Positions 9,472 to 18,260 are shown, counted from the stretch's first letter. The stretch is DNA of 64,000 nt from Paraburkholderia kirstenboschensis (GCF_904848585.1 NZ_CAJHCR010000001.1:682001-746000), one strand, 5' to 3'. The notes: generated by a model from the letters alone, not told the origin. A program made the numbers and translations.

Positions 9472-10068
9472 GAGGTCTGCAGATCTACCAATATTCGTTG
9501 GGCTTATGCGCCAGGCACCGAGCTTGCCGACGCTCGGTAGTGTTAAACATCGAGGCGAATCGGCGTACGGTTCAATTCTTTGACCTCGTAGTTCCGGCGC
9601 GTCCGATCAACGTGTGCCAGCGCCGTGGGGGTACCGCATCGAGGTTGATTAATTCTAGGAGACCAGTCGACCTTCATAAAAGACAATGGAGCTTGCGCAT
9701 TTGGCCATTCCATTTGCGAATCGGGCCAATGAGCCTGAGTGCCATAACGTATGTGCGTGTTCTGGAATAGTCTCTTTCGATTCGACGAGCCAATCGACAT
9801 TACTCGTGCTGAACATCGCAGGAAGATGTGTGGCTCACCGATCAGGCGGACGATGGCCATTTCTGTTCGTTTTTGGGCCAACGCAAAAGCGCGGGCTTTT
9901 CAATGGGACACACGGCGCCCATAGTTAGAGCAAGCCGGTGATGCGCCGTCGCGCCATGCTTCTTTCGAGAGGTGCATTGCCATGAACCGTGTGCTGGCTT
10001 GCATGCAGCCTGATGTCTTGTGCCGGGAACGCGTGCAGTTGCAACTCTATTGACTGGAGAGGTGAGAG
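9472..10068. other. Long intergenic region upstream of the efflux operon
   Basis: Nearly 600 bp separate the divergent efflux operon and the HMA-like gene. I see no gene with a believable start and composition. The sequence is somewhat more AT-rich than its neighbours and has scattered TGGCCA/GGGCCAA words (for example near 9702, 9722 and 9877), resembling words upstream of the LysR gene at 11379. No extended palindrome or terminator was found. Confidence 0.4.
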
Positions 10069-10269
10069 ATGAAATTCTCGGTGAAGAAAGACATTCACAC
10101 AGGCGACGTTCCGACCATTGAGCATGCAATGAAAATGGTCGACGCGGACGCCAAGGTTAGCGTGAACGTCAATGCAAAGACCGTGAGCGTCGATTCGTGG
10201 TTAATGCCGGAGGAGTTCCTCGTCGCTTTCGTCGACGAGGACTATGACGTGCGCATTGTCGAGGCGTAA
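10069..10269 (+). CDS. Small HMA-like (heavy-metal-associated fold) protein lacking the CxxC motif
   Basis: The 66-residue product follows the beta-alpha-beta-beta-alpha-beta pattern of the heavy-metal-associated domain: strand MKFSV, helix TIEHAMKMVD, strands KVSVNVNAKTVSVD, helix PEEFLVAFVDE, strand YDVRIVE. Where metallochaperones have CxxC, this one has H10-T-G-D13. It has no cysteine at all, so soft-metal binding in the usual way is unlikely. The ribosome site is good (GGAGAGGTGAGAG before the ATG). It stands alone between the efflux operon and the ABM gene. The fold is inferred from pattern only. Confidence 0.7.
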   Translation: MKFSVKKDIHTGDVPTIEHAMKMVDADAKVSVNVNAKTVSVDSWLMPEEFLVAFVDEDYDVRIVEA

Positions 10270-10334
10270 GTTGATGGTACTTGGGCGAATCATCGGGAGG
10301 CGATGTGCAGCCGCCTCCGGGTTCGCCTCGCGTA

Positions 10335-11009
10335 CTAAGCAGCAGGCTGCGCGTCGCTGAAGTATTGAGGTGCTTCACGACGATCGAACATCCCATACTC
10401 GCGCACCACACGAATATGTCGCAAGTGCACATTGGCTGGCAGCGTGGCTTCTCGCTGGAACGCCTCCGCGGCCGCAAGATCGCGCCACGTTAGCACTGCG
10501 ATCACGTCGCCGGGCGTCATCAGCGCATCGAACACATCCCACGCTACAAGACCGGAAGCCGCAAGATCGAGTCCCATGGACTTCACAACTGCCTCTGCTC
10601 CTGCCTGTCCGATCCACTCCGGCGCGTACGTTGCACCGAGAAGCGTGACCGCCGTGCCCGCTCCTGTCTCGGTTACATCCAGACGCTGTTCGAGCAGCAC
10701 TTCTCCCTCAGGCAAGCAGGTATCCGCGACGACCTGTCCAATGCGCAGGCGATAGTCCGAAAACACCCGGTCGCGCGCCGCCTGTTGTACTTGATGATGC
10801 TTCGTCGTGGTGCGCCAGCGCACGAGCGACTTTTCATCGCGCCAGGTCGACAGCGAAAGAAGCCACCCGTCGCGCGTCAAACTTGCATAGCGGTTGTTGT
10901 CGATAAACCCCACGATCTTTTCGAGTTCAGGGCGTAGCATCTTTGCCATGCCGAGATACAGATCGAACTGTTCACGTAGAGGATGCACTTCGAGCATTGC
11001 AGAAAACAT
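10335..11009 (-). CDS. Tandem antibiotic-biosynthesis-monooxygenase (ABM) domain protein
   Basis: The 224-residue protein contains two ABM-like ferredoxin-fold units. The first (about 1-100) has FIDNNRYASLTRDGWLLSLSTWRDEKSLVRWR followed by H-H-x-V-Q; the second (about 105-215) has PGDVIAVLTWRDLAAAEAFQRE. Such proteins are cofactor-free oxygenases or stress-response proteins; the substrate cannot be deduced. The ATG is preceded by GGAAG. The LysR gene at 11379 is divergent across 369 bp, the standard arrangement for a LysR regulator and its target. Confidence 0.8.
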   Translation of the reverse strand: MFSAMLEVHPLREQFDLYLGMAKMLRPELEKIVGFIDNNRYASLTRDGWLLSLSTWRDEKSLVRWRTTTKHHQVQQAARDRVFSDYRLRIGQVVADTCLPEGEVLLEQRLDVTETGAGTAVTLLGATYAPEWIGQAGAEAVVKSMGLDLAASGLVAWDVFDALMTPGDVIAVLTWRDLAAAEAFQREATLPANVHLRHIRVVREYGMFDRREAPQYFSDAQPAA

Positions 11010-11115
11010 TCCGGACTCTTCCTTTGCTTAGCGATACGATTGGCCCGCAGTCGGGTAATTGGCTGCATTGATTGTCCGTGACGCATCGAATTTACTGAAG
11101 CGCAAGCGCGCCCCA

Positions 11116-11128
11116 TATTGGGCCAATA
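11116..11128. promoter_or_regulatory. Candidate LysR operator between the ABM gene and the LysR gene
   Basis: TATTGG-G-CCAATA is a perfect 13-bp inverted repeat with one central base, of the T-N11-A type seen in LysR boxes. It lies 107 bp upstream of the ABM start and about 250 bp upstream of the LysR start. Related half-words (GATTGG, TTGGCT, GGCCAAT) occur elsewhere in the 11010-11378 region, which has no gene. Confidence 0.45.
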
Positions 11129-11378
11129 AGTTCGGGAAATCTGCCAGTTCGTCAGCGGGTGTGATGACAGGCGTCGCGCGCGGAAACGAAGTCTTTTTCC
11201 GTCAGACTAATAGTTCGGATGCGGTACACAGCGAACACTAAAGGAATTGCGTTCACGTCCGCCTCAAATAGCCGGCCTTCGGCCAATCTCGGTCTTCTTG
11301 TGGCCAGTTCGACGAGACGAGGCATTACGTTGCCTACAATCGCCTGGTGCGCAGTAGATGACCGGAAGGGGAGTTGAA

Positions 11379-12299
11379 ATGGACAAATTGCGCGAGATGG
11401 AGGTCTTTGTAGCCATTGTCGATCGCGGCAGCTTTACGGGTGCATCGGAGAAGCTCGGAATGTCGACGCCGGCGGTGTCACGGGCACTGAATTCGCTTGA
11501 AGCGCGCCTTGGCACGCAACTGCTTGCACGGACCACCCGCACGGTTCGGCCCACGGACGCGGGCGTCGGCTACCTCGATGCCTGCCGTAAAGTGCTGGAC
11601 GCTATCACCGAGGCCGACGCGAACGTCGCAGCAGACCACCTGAATCCCGTGGGCACGTTGACGGTTTCCGCACCGGTTCTATTTGGGCAGCGGTTCGTTG
11701 CGCCCTTGATCAACGCGTTTGCGCTGCGCTACCCCGAGGTCAACGTCAATGCCGTCTATGCCGATCGCACGACTCGGCTTCTGGAAGAGGGCGTGGATAT
11801 CGCGATTCGCATCGGCCACCTCGGAGACTCAACGATATTTGCGGTTCCCTTGGGGTCGGTACGACGCCGGACCTATGCGGCGCCTGCGTACCTCGACGCG
11901 CATGGGGAGCCCCGCCATCCCAGGGAACTGATGAACCACCACTGTGTGTCGTTTACCGGCGTGTCCAGTCCGTTCGAATGGGTGTTCAATGAGCATGGTT
12001 CGAGAGTGCCGGTCCGGCTTCAGCCACGGATGATTGTCGATCTCTCTCCCGCTGCGGTGCTGGCTGCACTCGATGGCGTAGGCATCACTCAACTGCTTTC
12101 GTACCAAGCGGCGCCGGAGGTGCTCGATGGCAAGCTGCGGCCTATCCTGACGGCGTTCGAGCCCGAGGCTACCCCAGTGAATCTGCTGCATATCGAGCGG
12201 CGGGGTGCGAGCGGCAAGGTGCGCGCGTTCGTCGATTTCGTAACCGATAGCCTGCGCAGCAATCCGCACCTTCAGGACGAAGATGCAACGGCCACGTAA
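11379..12299 (+). CDS. LysR-family transcriptional regulator
   Basis: The 306-residue protein has the N-terminal winged HTH (residues 1-60, with GSFTGASEKLGMSTPAVSRALNSLEARLGTQLLARTTR) and a C-terminal periplasmic-binding-like co-inducer domain (about 88-295). The LxxRTTR and VGTLTVSAP features place it in the AaeR/DsdC-like group of small LysR regulators. I chose ATG 11379 because GGGGAG stands seven bases before it; an in-frame ATG at 11358 has no such site. It is divergent from the ABM gene, its probable target. The 3' end overlaps the end of the convergent mug gene by 28 bp. Confidence 0.93.
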   Translation: MDKLREMEVFVAIVDRGSFTGASEKLGMSTPAVSRALNSLEARLGTQLLARTTRTVRPTDAGVGYLDACRKVLDAITEADANVAADHLNPVGTLTVSAPVLFGQRFVAPLINAFALRYPEVNVNAVYADRTTRLLEEGVDIAIRIGHLGDSTIFAVPLGSVRRRTYAAPAYLDAHGEPRHPRELMNHHCVSFTGVSSPFEWVFNEHGSRVPVRLQPRMIVDLSPAAVLAALDGVGITQLLSYQAAPEVLDGKLRPILTAFEPEATPVNLLHIERRGASGKVRAFVDFVTDSLRSNPHLQDEDATAT

Positions 12300-12802
12300 A
12301 GTTCGCGGTAGGCACTCACCAGCGAATCGAGGCTATATGCGCGATTGAGGCCGCTCGGGTTGGGCAGCACCCATGCACGCGCACCGCCGAATGTGTCGGC
12401 TTGCAGTCCCCATTGAATATCGCGTCTGCCCGACATTGCCGAGACCGCCATCTTGCCGAGAAAGGCAATATATCGCGGCGCAAAGTATTTGATTTTCCGC
12501 TCGAATCCAGATGCGGCCGCTTCTATTTCCGATCGCGAAAGTTCGCCCGCTCGCGCAGTTGGACGTGAGACCGCCGTGGTGAGCCCGCAACCATAGCGCA
12601 GCAAGGTGCAGTCGTCTTCAGGACGAATCTGTTCGGGAGTGAAGCCCGCGAGATGCACCGTCTGCCAGAAGCGATTGCTTCTACCCTCAAAGTGATGACC
12701 CGTTGCTGCTGCGCGCATGCCGGGATTGATTCCGCAAAATATCAGCGACAGACCTGGCGCGAGAACATCCGGAAGCGACTGAGTGTCTATAGCGCAACTC
12801 AC
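12272..12802 (-). CDS. mug: G:U/T mismatch-specific DNA glycosylase
   Basis: The 176-residue product matches E. coli Mug in length and motifs: CGINPGM with the catalytic-site Asn26, the RSNRFWQTVHLAGFT segment, and NPSGLNRAYSLDSLVSAYREL near the C-terminus. Mug excises uracil and ethenocytosine from mismatches in base-excision repair. I place the start at a GTG at 12802. This codon overlaps the TGA of the upstream AraC-type gene (GTGA), and no in-frame ATG exists between the upstream gene and the conserved core. The longer open frame to 12964 lies inside the regulator gene. Its 3' end overlaps the convergent LysR gene by 28 bp. Confidence 0.9.
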   Translation of the reverse strand: MSCAIDTQSLPDVLAPGLSLIFCGINPGMRAAATGHHFEGRSNRFWQTVHLAGFTPEQIRPEDDCTLLRYGCGLTTAVSRPTARAGELSRSEIEAAASGFERKIKYFAPRYIAFLGKMAVSAMSGRRDIQWGLQADTFGGARAWVLPNPSGLNRAYSLDSLVSAYRELYVAVASSS

Positions 12803-13824
12803 GAATGGCTCGCACCTTGAGCCGCCACCAGCATGCCGGCGCCCGCATCTGTCCACGGGCGCGACTCGACCGTGCCGCGGAAGCGTTGGCGATATTGTTT
12901 TGGCGTGACATTGAGCCGCCGGGCGAAGGTGGTCCGCATCTGCGTGGCACTGTGAAAACCGCATTTGAATGCGACGGTTTTTAGCGGAGCGTCCGAGTCT
13001 TCGAGCAGCTTCCTCGCAGTATCTACGCGGACCTGTTCGACAAACGCGGAGGGCGTGACCTTCGCATATTTGGCAAAGAGCCGCGAAAAAGTGCGCCGGC
13101 TGACGGAAACAGCGCTGGCCAGTTGTTCGATGGATAGCGTGTCGGTTATATGCTCGGTCACGTACTGATGCACTTTGCCGATGATCGGATTGTCATCTTT
13201 GCCGGCACCGATGTAAGGGCTGTACTGCGATTGACCGCCTTCCCGCTGGATATATACAACGAGGCGTTTTGCAACGCGCACCGCCATCTCGTGTCCCCAG
13301 TCTTCCGCCACGAGCGAAAGACAAAGGTCGATGCCCGCTGTTACGCCGGCAGACGTAAACAGCCGGCCGTCACGAATGAAAATCCTGTCGGGCTGCACGC
13401 ACGCCAAAGGGAAATCGTCCGCGAGGCGGGCGGCCTCTGCCCAATGGGTCGTTACCTGCTTGCCGTCGATGAGTCCGGCGTGGCCGAGTACAAACGCTCC
13501 GTTGCACACCGAACCGAACCGTGCGGCGCCATATGACTGCGTTTGCAACCACTTCAGAAATTGGGCTGGTGGCCGGTAATCAGGCAAGCTCGGTCCTCCC
13601 GCGACGAGAACCAGATCGAATTGGGCGAGAGAATCGGCGAAAGCCGACGGCACGGAAAGTTGCATCCCGTTCGAGCATGTCACAGTGCCGGCTTTGCTTC
13701 CGACAAGCGTCACCTCATATCGCTGATGCTCGGAGAGATTTGCATTCGCTTCCGCGAATACGTCGAGTGGGCCTGCAACGTCCAGTGCCTGCACACCATC
13801 GAATACGACAATGGCGACTTTCAT
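12799..13824 (-). CDS. GlxA-type transcriptional regulator (DJ-1/PfpI domain plus AraC HTH)
   Basis: The 341-residue protein has an N-terminal DJ-1/PfpI amidase-like domain (about 1-190: MKVAIVVFDGVQALDVAGPLDVF, nucleophile-elbow Cys in GSVCNGAF at C107, then TTHW) and a C-terminal AraC HTH pair (about 225-325: TLSIEQLASAVSVSRRTFSRLFAKYAKVTPSAFVEQVRVDTARKLLE). Proteins of this build regulate catabolic genes. ATG 13824 is supported by GAAGGT upstream; the frame from 13956 adds 44 unlikely residues. The stop codon overlaps the mug start, so mug is probably translated by coupling. A paralogue of its first domain is divergent at 14197. Confidence 0.92.
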   Translation of the reverse strand: MKVAIVVFDGVQALDVAGPLDVFAEANANLSEHQRYEVTLVGSKAGTVTCSNGMQLSVPSAFADSLAQFDLVLVAGGPSLPDYRPPAQFLKWLQTQSYGAARFGSVCNGAFVLGHAGLIDGKQVTTHWAEAARLADDFPLACVQPDRIFIRDGRLFTSAGVTAGIDLCLSLVAEDWGHEMAVRVAKRLVVYIQREGGQSQYSPYIGAGKDDNPIIGKVHQYVTEHITDTLSIEQLASAVSVSRRTFSRLFAKYAKVTPSAFVEQVRVDTARKLLEDSDAPLKTVAFKCGFHSATQMRTTFARRLNVTPKQYRQRFRGTVESRPWTDAGAGMLVAAQGASHS

Positions 13825-14196
13825 GCCGTGACCTTCATCAAATAGGAACGCGCTTCCGTTACCACCATGGGTCCACGCTTCGTCATGGGGAGTGCCATGC
13901 AACGCAAAAAGCGGCGGCAACGAGCGATGGCCTAGCTTACCGCAACCGCCATGCACGGCGCCCGCCGTAACCGTTAAATGACTTTTGCGTCAGTGTAAAG
14001 AGCGGACGTCTGCACGCCCGGCCGAAACGCCGCACGTCAGATAAAAACTCACGGCAGTGCCCGCGACACCAGGTGGCCCAAATCACGCGCTGATTGGCCA
14101 GGTATCGCGGGATGTATGCATTCCGGGGCGGCGTCGATTGATTAAAGTTGATTTGAAAGATCGATCGATTTGAGTGGACTCGCGGAGTAACGGCGC
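13825..14196. other. Divergent intergenic region between two GlxA-like genes
   Basis: About 370 bp with no supported gene. It should hold the promoters of both paralogues. The segment just before 14197 (AAAGTTGATTTGAAAGATCG) is AT-rich and promoter-like, but no hexamer pair stands out enough to call. No long palindrome was seen. Confidence 0.4.
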
Positions 14197-14775
14197 ATGC
14201 GTGTCGCAATGATGGTGTATGCAGGTTTTCAAATGCTCGAGGTGAGTTGTCCAATGGACGTGTTCCAGGAAGCAAACCGCGTATGCGGCGCCGCGTTCTA
14301 CGAGCAACACGTCGTCGGGCCGCGGCCTGGGCCGGTTATGTGCTCGAACGGCACCGCGGTGGGCACGACAGCGTGTCTGCGCGATTTGCAGACACCGTTC
14401 GACATTGTCATGGTGCCCGGTTCTCCGGCAATGGGCTCCGAGCGCGAGCATCGCGAACTGGTGGATTGGCTCACGAACGCCGGACGCAGCGCGAGAAAGA
14501 TCGCGTCGGTGTCGAACGGTGCTTTTCTCGTAGCGCGCGCAGGTCTCGCGAATCATCGCTGGCTGACCACGCGTGAGCGCGACGCACAGCGCCTTGCAAG
14601 CGACTATCCATTGGTGCACGTTGTAACGGATCAGATCTGCTTGAAAGACGGCAATCTATATTCGTCGGGCGGCGTGAGCGCGGGTATCCATCTCGCGTTG
14701 TCTCTTGTCGGAGAAGATCTCGGCGACACCATCGCCGGCGACGTCGCGAAAGCATTATTGTCTCCAGGCTTTTGA
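14197..14775 (+). CDS. Stand-alone DJ-1/PfpI domain protein, HTH-less GlxA paralogue
   Basis: The 192-residue product aligns along its whole length with the first domain of the divergent GlxA-type regulator (MRVAMMVYAGFQMLEVSCPMDVFQEAN against MKVAIVVFDGVQALDVAGPLDVFAEAN). It stops where that protein enters its linker and AraC domain. The nucleophile-elbow Cys is Ser106 (ASVSNGAF) and the TTHW motif is TTRE. I looked in the other frames after the stop for a lost HTH and found none, so this may be a genuine single-domain protein or an old truncation. It could bind the same ligand without DNA binding, but that is inference. Confidence 0.75.
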   Translation: MRVAMMVYAGFQMLEVSCPMDVFQEANRVCGAAFYEQHVVGPRPGPVMCSNGTAVGTTACLRDLQTPFDIVMVPGSPAMGSEREHRELVDWLTNAGRSARKIASVSNGAFLVARAGLANHRWLTTRERDAQRLASDYPLVHVVTDQICLKDGNLYSSGGVSAGIHLALSLVGEDLGDTIAGDVAKALLSPGF

Positions 14776-15002
14776 AGCGAAGCGTGCACCGCAAACGTGC
14801 TCGACCGGCCGCATTTCGTTTTCTCCCAATGCTGCGACGATCCGGTGGCCCGGATGAGTTCTCTTTTGGCCCGTGAAGCGCCTGCATCGTCGAGCGTGCT
14901 GTTTCGATCATTGGCAGAATCATCTTCACGGTTCTTCCGCGCTATCGCCGGTGGGACCTGGCCGCTGATTCCATCAGGGGCGGTTTTCCATACGAGTCAG
15001 CC

Positions 15003-16868
15003 ATGACCCAAAATCCGAACGTTGCTTCACAAGTCTGTCCGGCACCAACGCTTTCCGGCGAACCGATGTCGGGCGCCGACATCATCCTGCGCGTACTCGC
15101 GGAGCAGGGCGTCGATACGCTGTTCGGATATAGCGGCGGCGCGATCCTGCCGACTTACGATGCAGTGTTTCGCTTCAACGAATCACACGCCGCACACCCC
15201 GAGCGCCAGATCAAATTCGTTGTGCCGGCCAACGAACAGGCGGCGGGCTTCATGGCGGCCGGTTATGCGCGCGCGAGCGGAAAAGTAGGTGTGTTCATGG
15301 TGACGTCGGGACCTGGCGCGACCAATGCAGTCACGCCAATCGCCGACTGCAACGGCGATTCGATCCCTGTCGTGCTCATATGCGGACAGGTGCCGCGTGC
15401 GGCAATCGGCAGCGATGCTTTCCAGGAGGCGCCGGTCTTCAACATCATGTCGGCGTGCGCCAAACAGGTGTTTCTCGTGACCGACCCGGCCAGACTCGAA
15501 CAGACATTGCGCACAGCATTTGAAATCGCGCGCACGGGCCGCCCGGGTCCGGTTGTCGTCGATGTGCCAAAGGACATCCAGAACTGGGTCGGTCATTATC
15601 ACGGGCAGGGTACCTTGCACTTTCGAGGTTACTCCGACCGGTTGCGAATGGTGGCGAACGGTTCTCGTCTCGACGAGCACAAGGGCGCCCAATTCTTCGA
15701 TCTCCTTAGACAAAGCGAACGACCGCTGCTGTATGTGGGCGGCGGCGTAATCGCGGCGGGCGCAACGGCCGAGTTGCACCAGTTCGCCGAGCGTTATCAG
15801 ATCCCGGTCGTGACGACCCTCATGGGCCTCGGTGCGATACCAGCGCAACACCCGCTATCGCTCGGCATGCTGGGCATGCACGGCGCCGCCTGCGCGAATT
15901 ACGCGGTTGAAGACTGCGACTTCCTGATTGCGGTGGGGGCGCGATTCGACGATCGGGTCGCCGGCGGCCGCCCTGAAATGTTCGCGCCAGGCGCGCGATA
16001 CGTCGCACATATCGACATCGACGAGGCGGAGATCAACAAGGTCAAGCGCGCGCATTGGAGTCACATTGGCGACGCCAGGCAGGCATTGCGCTCATTGATG
16101 GAACATGAGTCCGTTGCTCTGTCGTCTCCGGGATGGATCGAGTGGGTGACGGAACTCAGGCAGCGCCACGGCATGAACTATGACCGCAGCAACCCGCTGA
16201 TTCAGCCGCAGTGTGTGATTGAAAAGCTCAGTGAAATCACTGGTGGGCGCGCCATCGTCAGCACAGGGGTAGGCCAGCATCAAATGTGGACCGCACAGTT
16301 TTACCAGTTCACCGAGCCTCGAAGCTTCCTGACCTCGGGCAGCATGGGGACGATGGGGTTCGGTCTGCCCGCCGCGATCGGCGCTCAACTGGCGCGACCC
16401 GATGCGCTGGTAATCGACATCGACGGTGACGGCAGTATTCGCATGAATGTGGGAGAACTTGAAACGGCCAGCACGTATGGCGTTCCAGTGAAGGTCTTGC
16501 TGCTCAACAATCGCGGTGACGGGATGATCCGCCAATGGCAGCGTCTCTTTTACGAAGGACGGACTTTCGTGAGCGACAAGGCTCTTCATCGCAAGGACTT
16601 TGTGATGGCGGCGCGTGCGGACGGCTTCGAGTTTGCCTGCCGCGTCGAAGCGCTGAGCGAACTCGAGGACAAACTGAAAGCTTTCGTGGAGTTCGAGGGG
16701 CCCGCTTTTCTGGAAGTGATGATCGATCAGAACGCCGACGTATTTCCAATGGTAGGACCGGGTCAAAGCTATTCGAACATGATCACAGGGCCGTTCATAC
16801 CGTCGCGGTCCAATCAGGTGCCAGGAAAGGAAGGGGCAGTGCGTCTTCAGGCTGCAGACATGTTCTGA
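15003..16868 (+). CDS. ilvB: Acetolactate synthase large-subunit-type ThDP enzyme
   Basis: The 621-residue protein has the three ThDP-enzyme domains. The N-terminal PYR domain carries the catalytic Glu (VPANEQAAG, E78); a central Rossmann-like domain follows; the PP domain has the GDGS...N motif (about 475-505) and TSGSMGTMGFGLPAAIGAQLARP. Length and motifs fit the biosynthetic enzyme that makes acetolactate (or acetohydroxybutyrate) from pyruvate for branched-chain amino acids. No regulatory small-subunit gene (ilvN/ilvH) is adjacent, so this may be an extra copy. An alternative ATG at 15066 would remove 21 poorly conserved residues. The 226 bp upstream hold nothing recognisable. Confidence 0.85.
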   Translation: MTQNPNVASQVCPAPTLSGEPMSGADIILRVLAEQGVDTLFGYSGGAILPTYDAVFRFNESHAAHPERQIKFVVPANEQAAGFMAAGYARASGKVGVFMVTSGPGATNAVTPIADCNGDSIPVVLICGQVPRAAIGSDAFQEAPVFNIMSACAKQVFLVTDPARLEQTLRTAFEIARTGRPGPVVVDVPKDIQNWVGHYHGQGTLHFRGYSDRLRMVANGSRLDEHKGAQFFDLLRQSERPLLYVGGGVIAAGATAELHQFAERYQIPVVTTLMGLGAIPAQHPLSLGMLGMHGAACANYAVEDCDFLIAVGARFDDRVAGGRPEMFAPGARYVAHIDIDEAEINKVKRAHWSHIGDARQALRSLMEHESVALSSPGWIEWVTELRQRHGMNYDRSNPLIQPQCVIEKLSEITGGRAIVSTGVGQHQMWTAQFYQFTEPRSFLTSGSMGTMGFGLPAAIGAQLARPDALVIDIDGDGSIRMNVGELETASTYGVPVKVLLLNNRGDGMIRQWQRLFYEGRTFVSDKALHRKDFVMAARADGFEFACRVEALSELEDKLKAFVEFEGPAFLEVMIDQNADVFPMVGPGQSYSNMITGPFIPSRSNQVPGKEGAVRLQAADMF

Positions 16869-16910
16869 ACATGCTTTCAATGCTTTCTATTCCAATCTTC
16901 GGCAAACGGC

Positions 16911-17210
16911 ATGATTGACGTCGACCTGATTCATAAGGCGCTTGCGAATCCCTTCCGGCGGGAGATCCTCGCGTGGTTGAAGACGCCGGACGAAGTTTTT
17001 GCACAGGGTCACATCGATTTCAGTCACGGCGTACCGCCAAATGCGATTCACGCGCGCAGTGGTTTATCGCAGTCCACCGTATCGGCACACGTTGCAAGCC
17101 TGGTAGAGGCGCAGCTTCTGGTTCCGACGCGAGTAGGCCAGTGGATCTTTCTATCGCGCAATGAAGAGGTGATCCGCGAATTCGCCAGGCAGGTCAGTTT
17201 GCATTTGTGA
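16911..17210 (+). CDS. ArsR-family winged-helix regulator
   Basis: The 99-residue protein begins with the ArsR signature (LIHKALANPFRREILAWLKTP) and has a recognition helix in IHARSGLSQSTVSAHVASLVEAQLLVPTRVGQWIFLSRNEE. No paired metal-binding cysteines are present, so it is more likely a small-molecule or redox-independent regulator than a metal sensor. It lies between the acetolactate synthase gene (42 bp upstream) and an aldo/keto reductase gene (111 bp downstream) on the same strand. ArsR genes of this type often control an adjacent oxidoreductase. Confidence 0.88.
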   Translation: MIDVDLIHKALANPFRREILAWLKTPDEVFAQGHIDFSHGVPPNAIHARSGLSQSTVSAHVASLVEAQLLVPTRVGQWIFLSRNEEVIREFARQVSLHL

Positions 17211-17321
17211 GCGCCGCGCGCGGAGCATCGCTTCTCTTCTCTTCGTCGAAATCGTCCGGTGTTCTTCACAAATCATCCTATGCTGGAAGTCGAGACGACC
17301 ACACAATGCGGAGGTATCGTC

Positions 17322-18260
17322 ATGATCGAGCCTTGCGATTTCCGGCTTAGAAGAATTGCGCTAAATCACGGAGGCGGCTCCATGCCCGCGATCGGCTTCG
17401 GCACGCTGATCGCCGATGCGGCCACCACGACGAGCGCCACGAAAGACGCGCTGGAAGCCGGGTATCGGCACTTCGATTGTGCGGAGCGATATCGGAACGA
17501 GCGTGAGGTGGGCGACGCGTTGCGAGTGGGACTTGCAGCCGGAGGGATTGCACGCGAAGAGATCTTCGTGACCACGAAGCTGTGGAATTCAAATCATCGC
17601 CCGGAGCGTGTCAAACCGGCTTTCGAATCAAGCCTTGAAAGGCTTCGGCTTGACTATCTGGATCTTTATCTCATTCATACGCCGTTTGCATTTCAATCGG
17701 GAGATGAGCAGGATCCCCGTGACGCAAATGGAAACGTTCTCTACGACGAAGGAGTGACCCTGCTCGATACATGGCGGGCGATGGAAAACCTGGTCGACGA
17801 GGGAAGATGCCGCGCGATCGGTCTGTCCGACATCGGCCTCGACAAACTGGTACCGCTCTATGAATCGGCAAGAATAAAGCCGGCCGTGGTCCAGGTGGAG
17901 GCGCATCCCTATCTTCCAGAAAACGAACTGCTGGAATTCTGCAAAAAGAAAGAGATCGTGTTCCTGGCGTTTGCGCCGTTGGGTCACGGAATAAGACCCG
18001 GGCCGCTCGAAGACCCGGTCGTTTCGCGGATTGCCGCGCGGATTGGAAAGACGCCCGCACAGGTACTGCTTGCCTGGGCGGTGCAGCGTGGCACCGCTGT
18101 GCTGACGACGCCGAAGACCGCTGCCCGTGCGCGCGAGAACTTCAATATTTCACCTCTTCCCGCTGACGCCTTCGAAGAGATCAATCGGATCGAGACCAGG
18201 CAGAGGTTCAACCAGGTCGTGAAGACCGGCAACCCGGGCTTTATCCCGCGCATTGAATGA
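17322..18260 (+). CDS. Aldo/keto reductase
   Basis: The 312-residue TIM-barrel oxidoreductase has the complete catalytic tetrad: D52 and Y57 (FDCAERY), K86 (TTKLW) and H119 (LIHTPF). Family signatures include the NADPH-binding TPKTAARARENF near 262-274. It should reduce an aldehyde or ketone with NADPH; the substrate is unknown. I chose ATG 17322 because GGAGG lies seven bases upstream; the frame is open to 17259 but those 21 residues are not typical. The ArsR gene upstream is a likely regulator. Confidence 0.92.
   Translation: MIEPCDFRLRRIALNHGGGSMPAIGFGTLIADAATTTSATKDALEAGYRHFDCAERYRNEREVGDALRVGLAAGGIAREEIFVTTKLWNSNHRPERVKPAFESSLERLRLDYLDLYLIHTPFAFQSGDEQDPRDANGNVLYDEGVTLLDTWRAMENLVDEGRCRAIGLSDIGLDKLVPLYESARIKPAVVQVEAHPYLPENELLEFCKKKEIVFLAFAPLGHGIRPGPLEDPVVSRIAARIGKTPAQVLLAWAVQRGTAVLTTPKTAARARENFNISPLPADAFEEINRIETRQRFNQVVKTGNPGFIPRIE

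Noticed and set aside
9543..9881. A 112-codon minus-strand ORF upstream of the efflux operon
   Set aside because: No ribosome site, no family pattern, and codon usage is unlike the neighbouring genes; more likely non-coding.
14776..15002. A frameshifted AraC HTH domain belonging to the GlxA paralogue at 14197
   Set aside because: All three forward frames after the stop were read; none shows the two HTH motifs or the conserved linker sequence of the full-length regulator.
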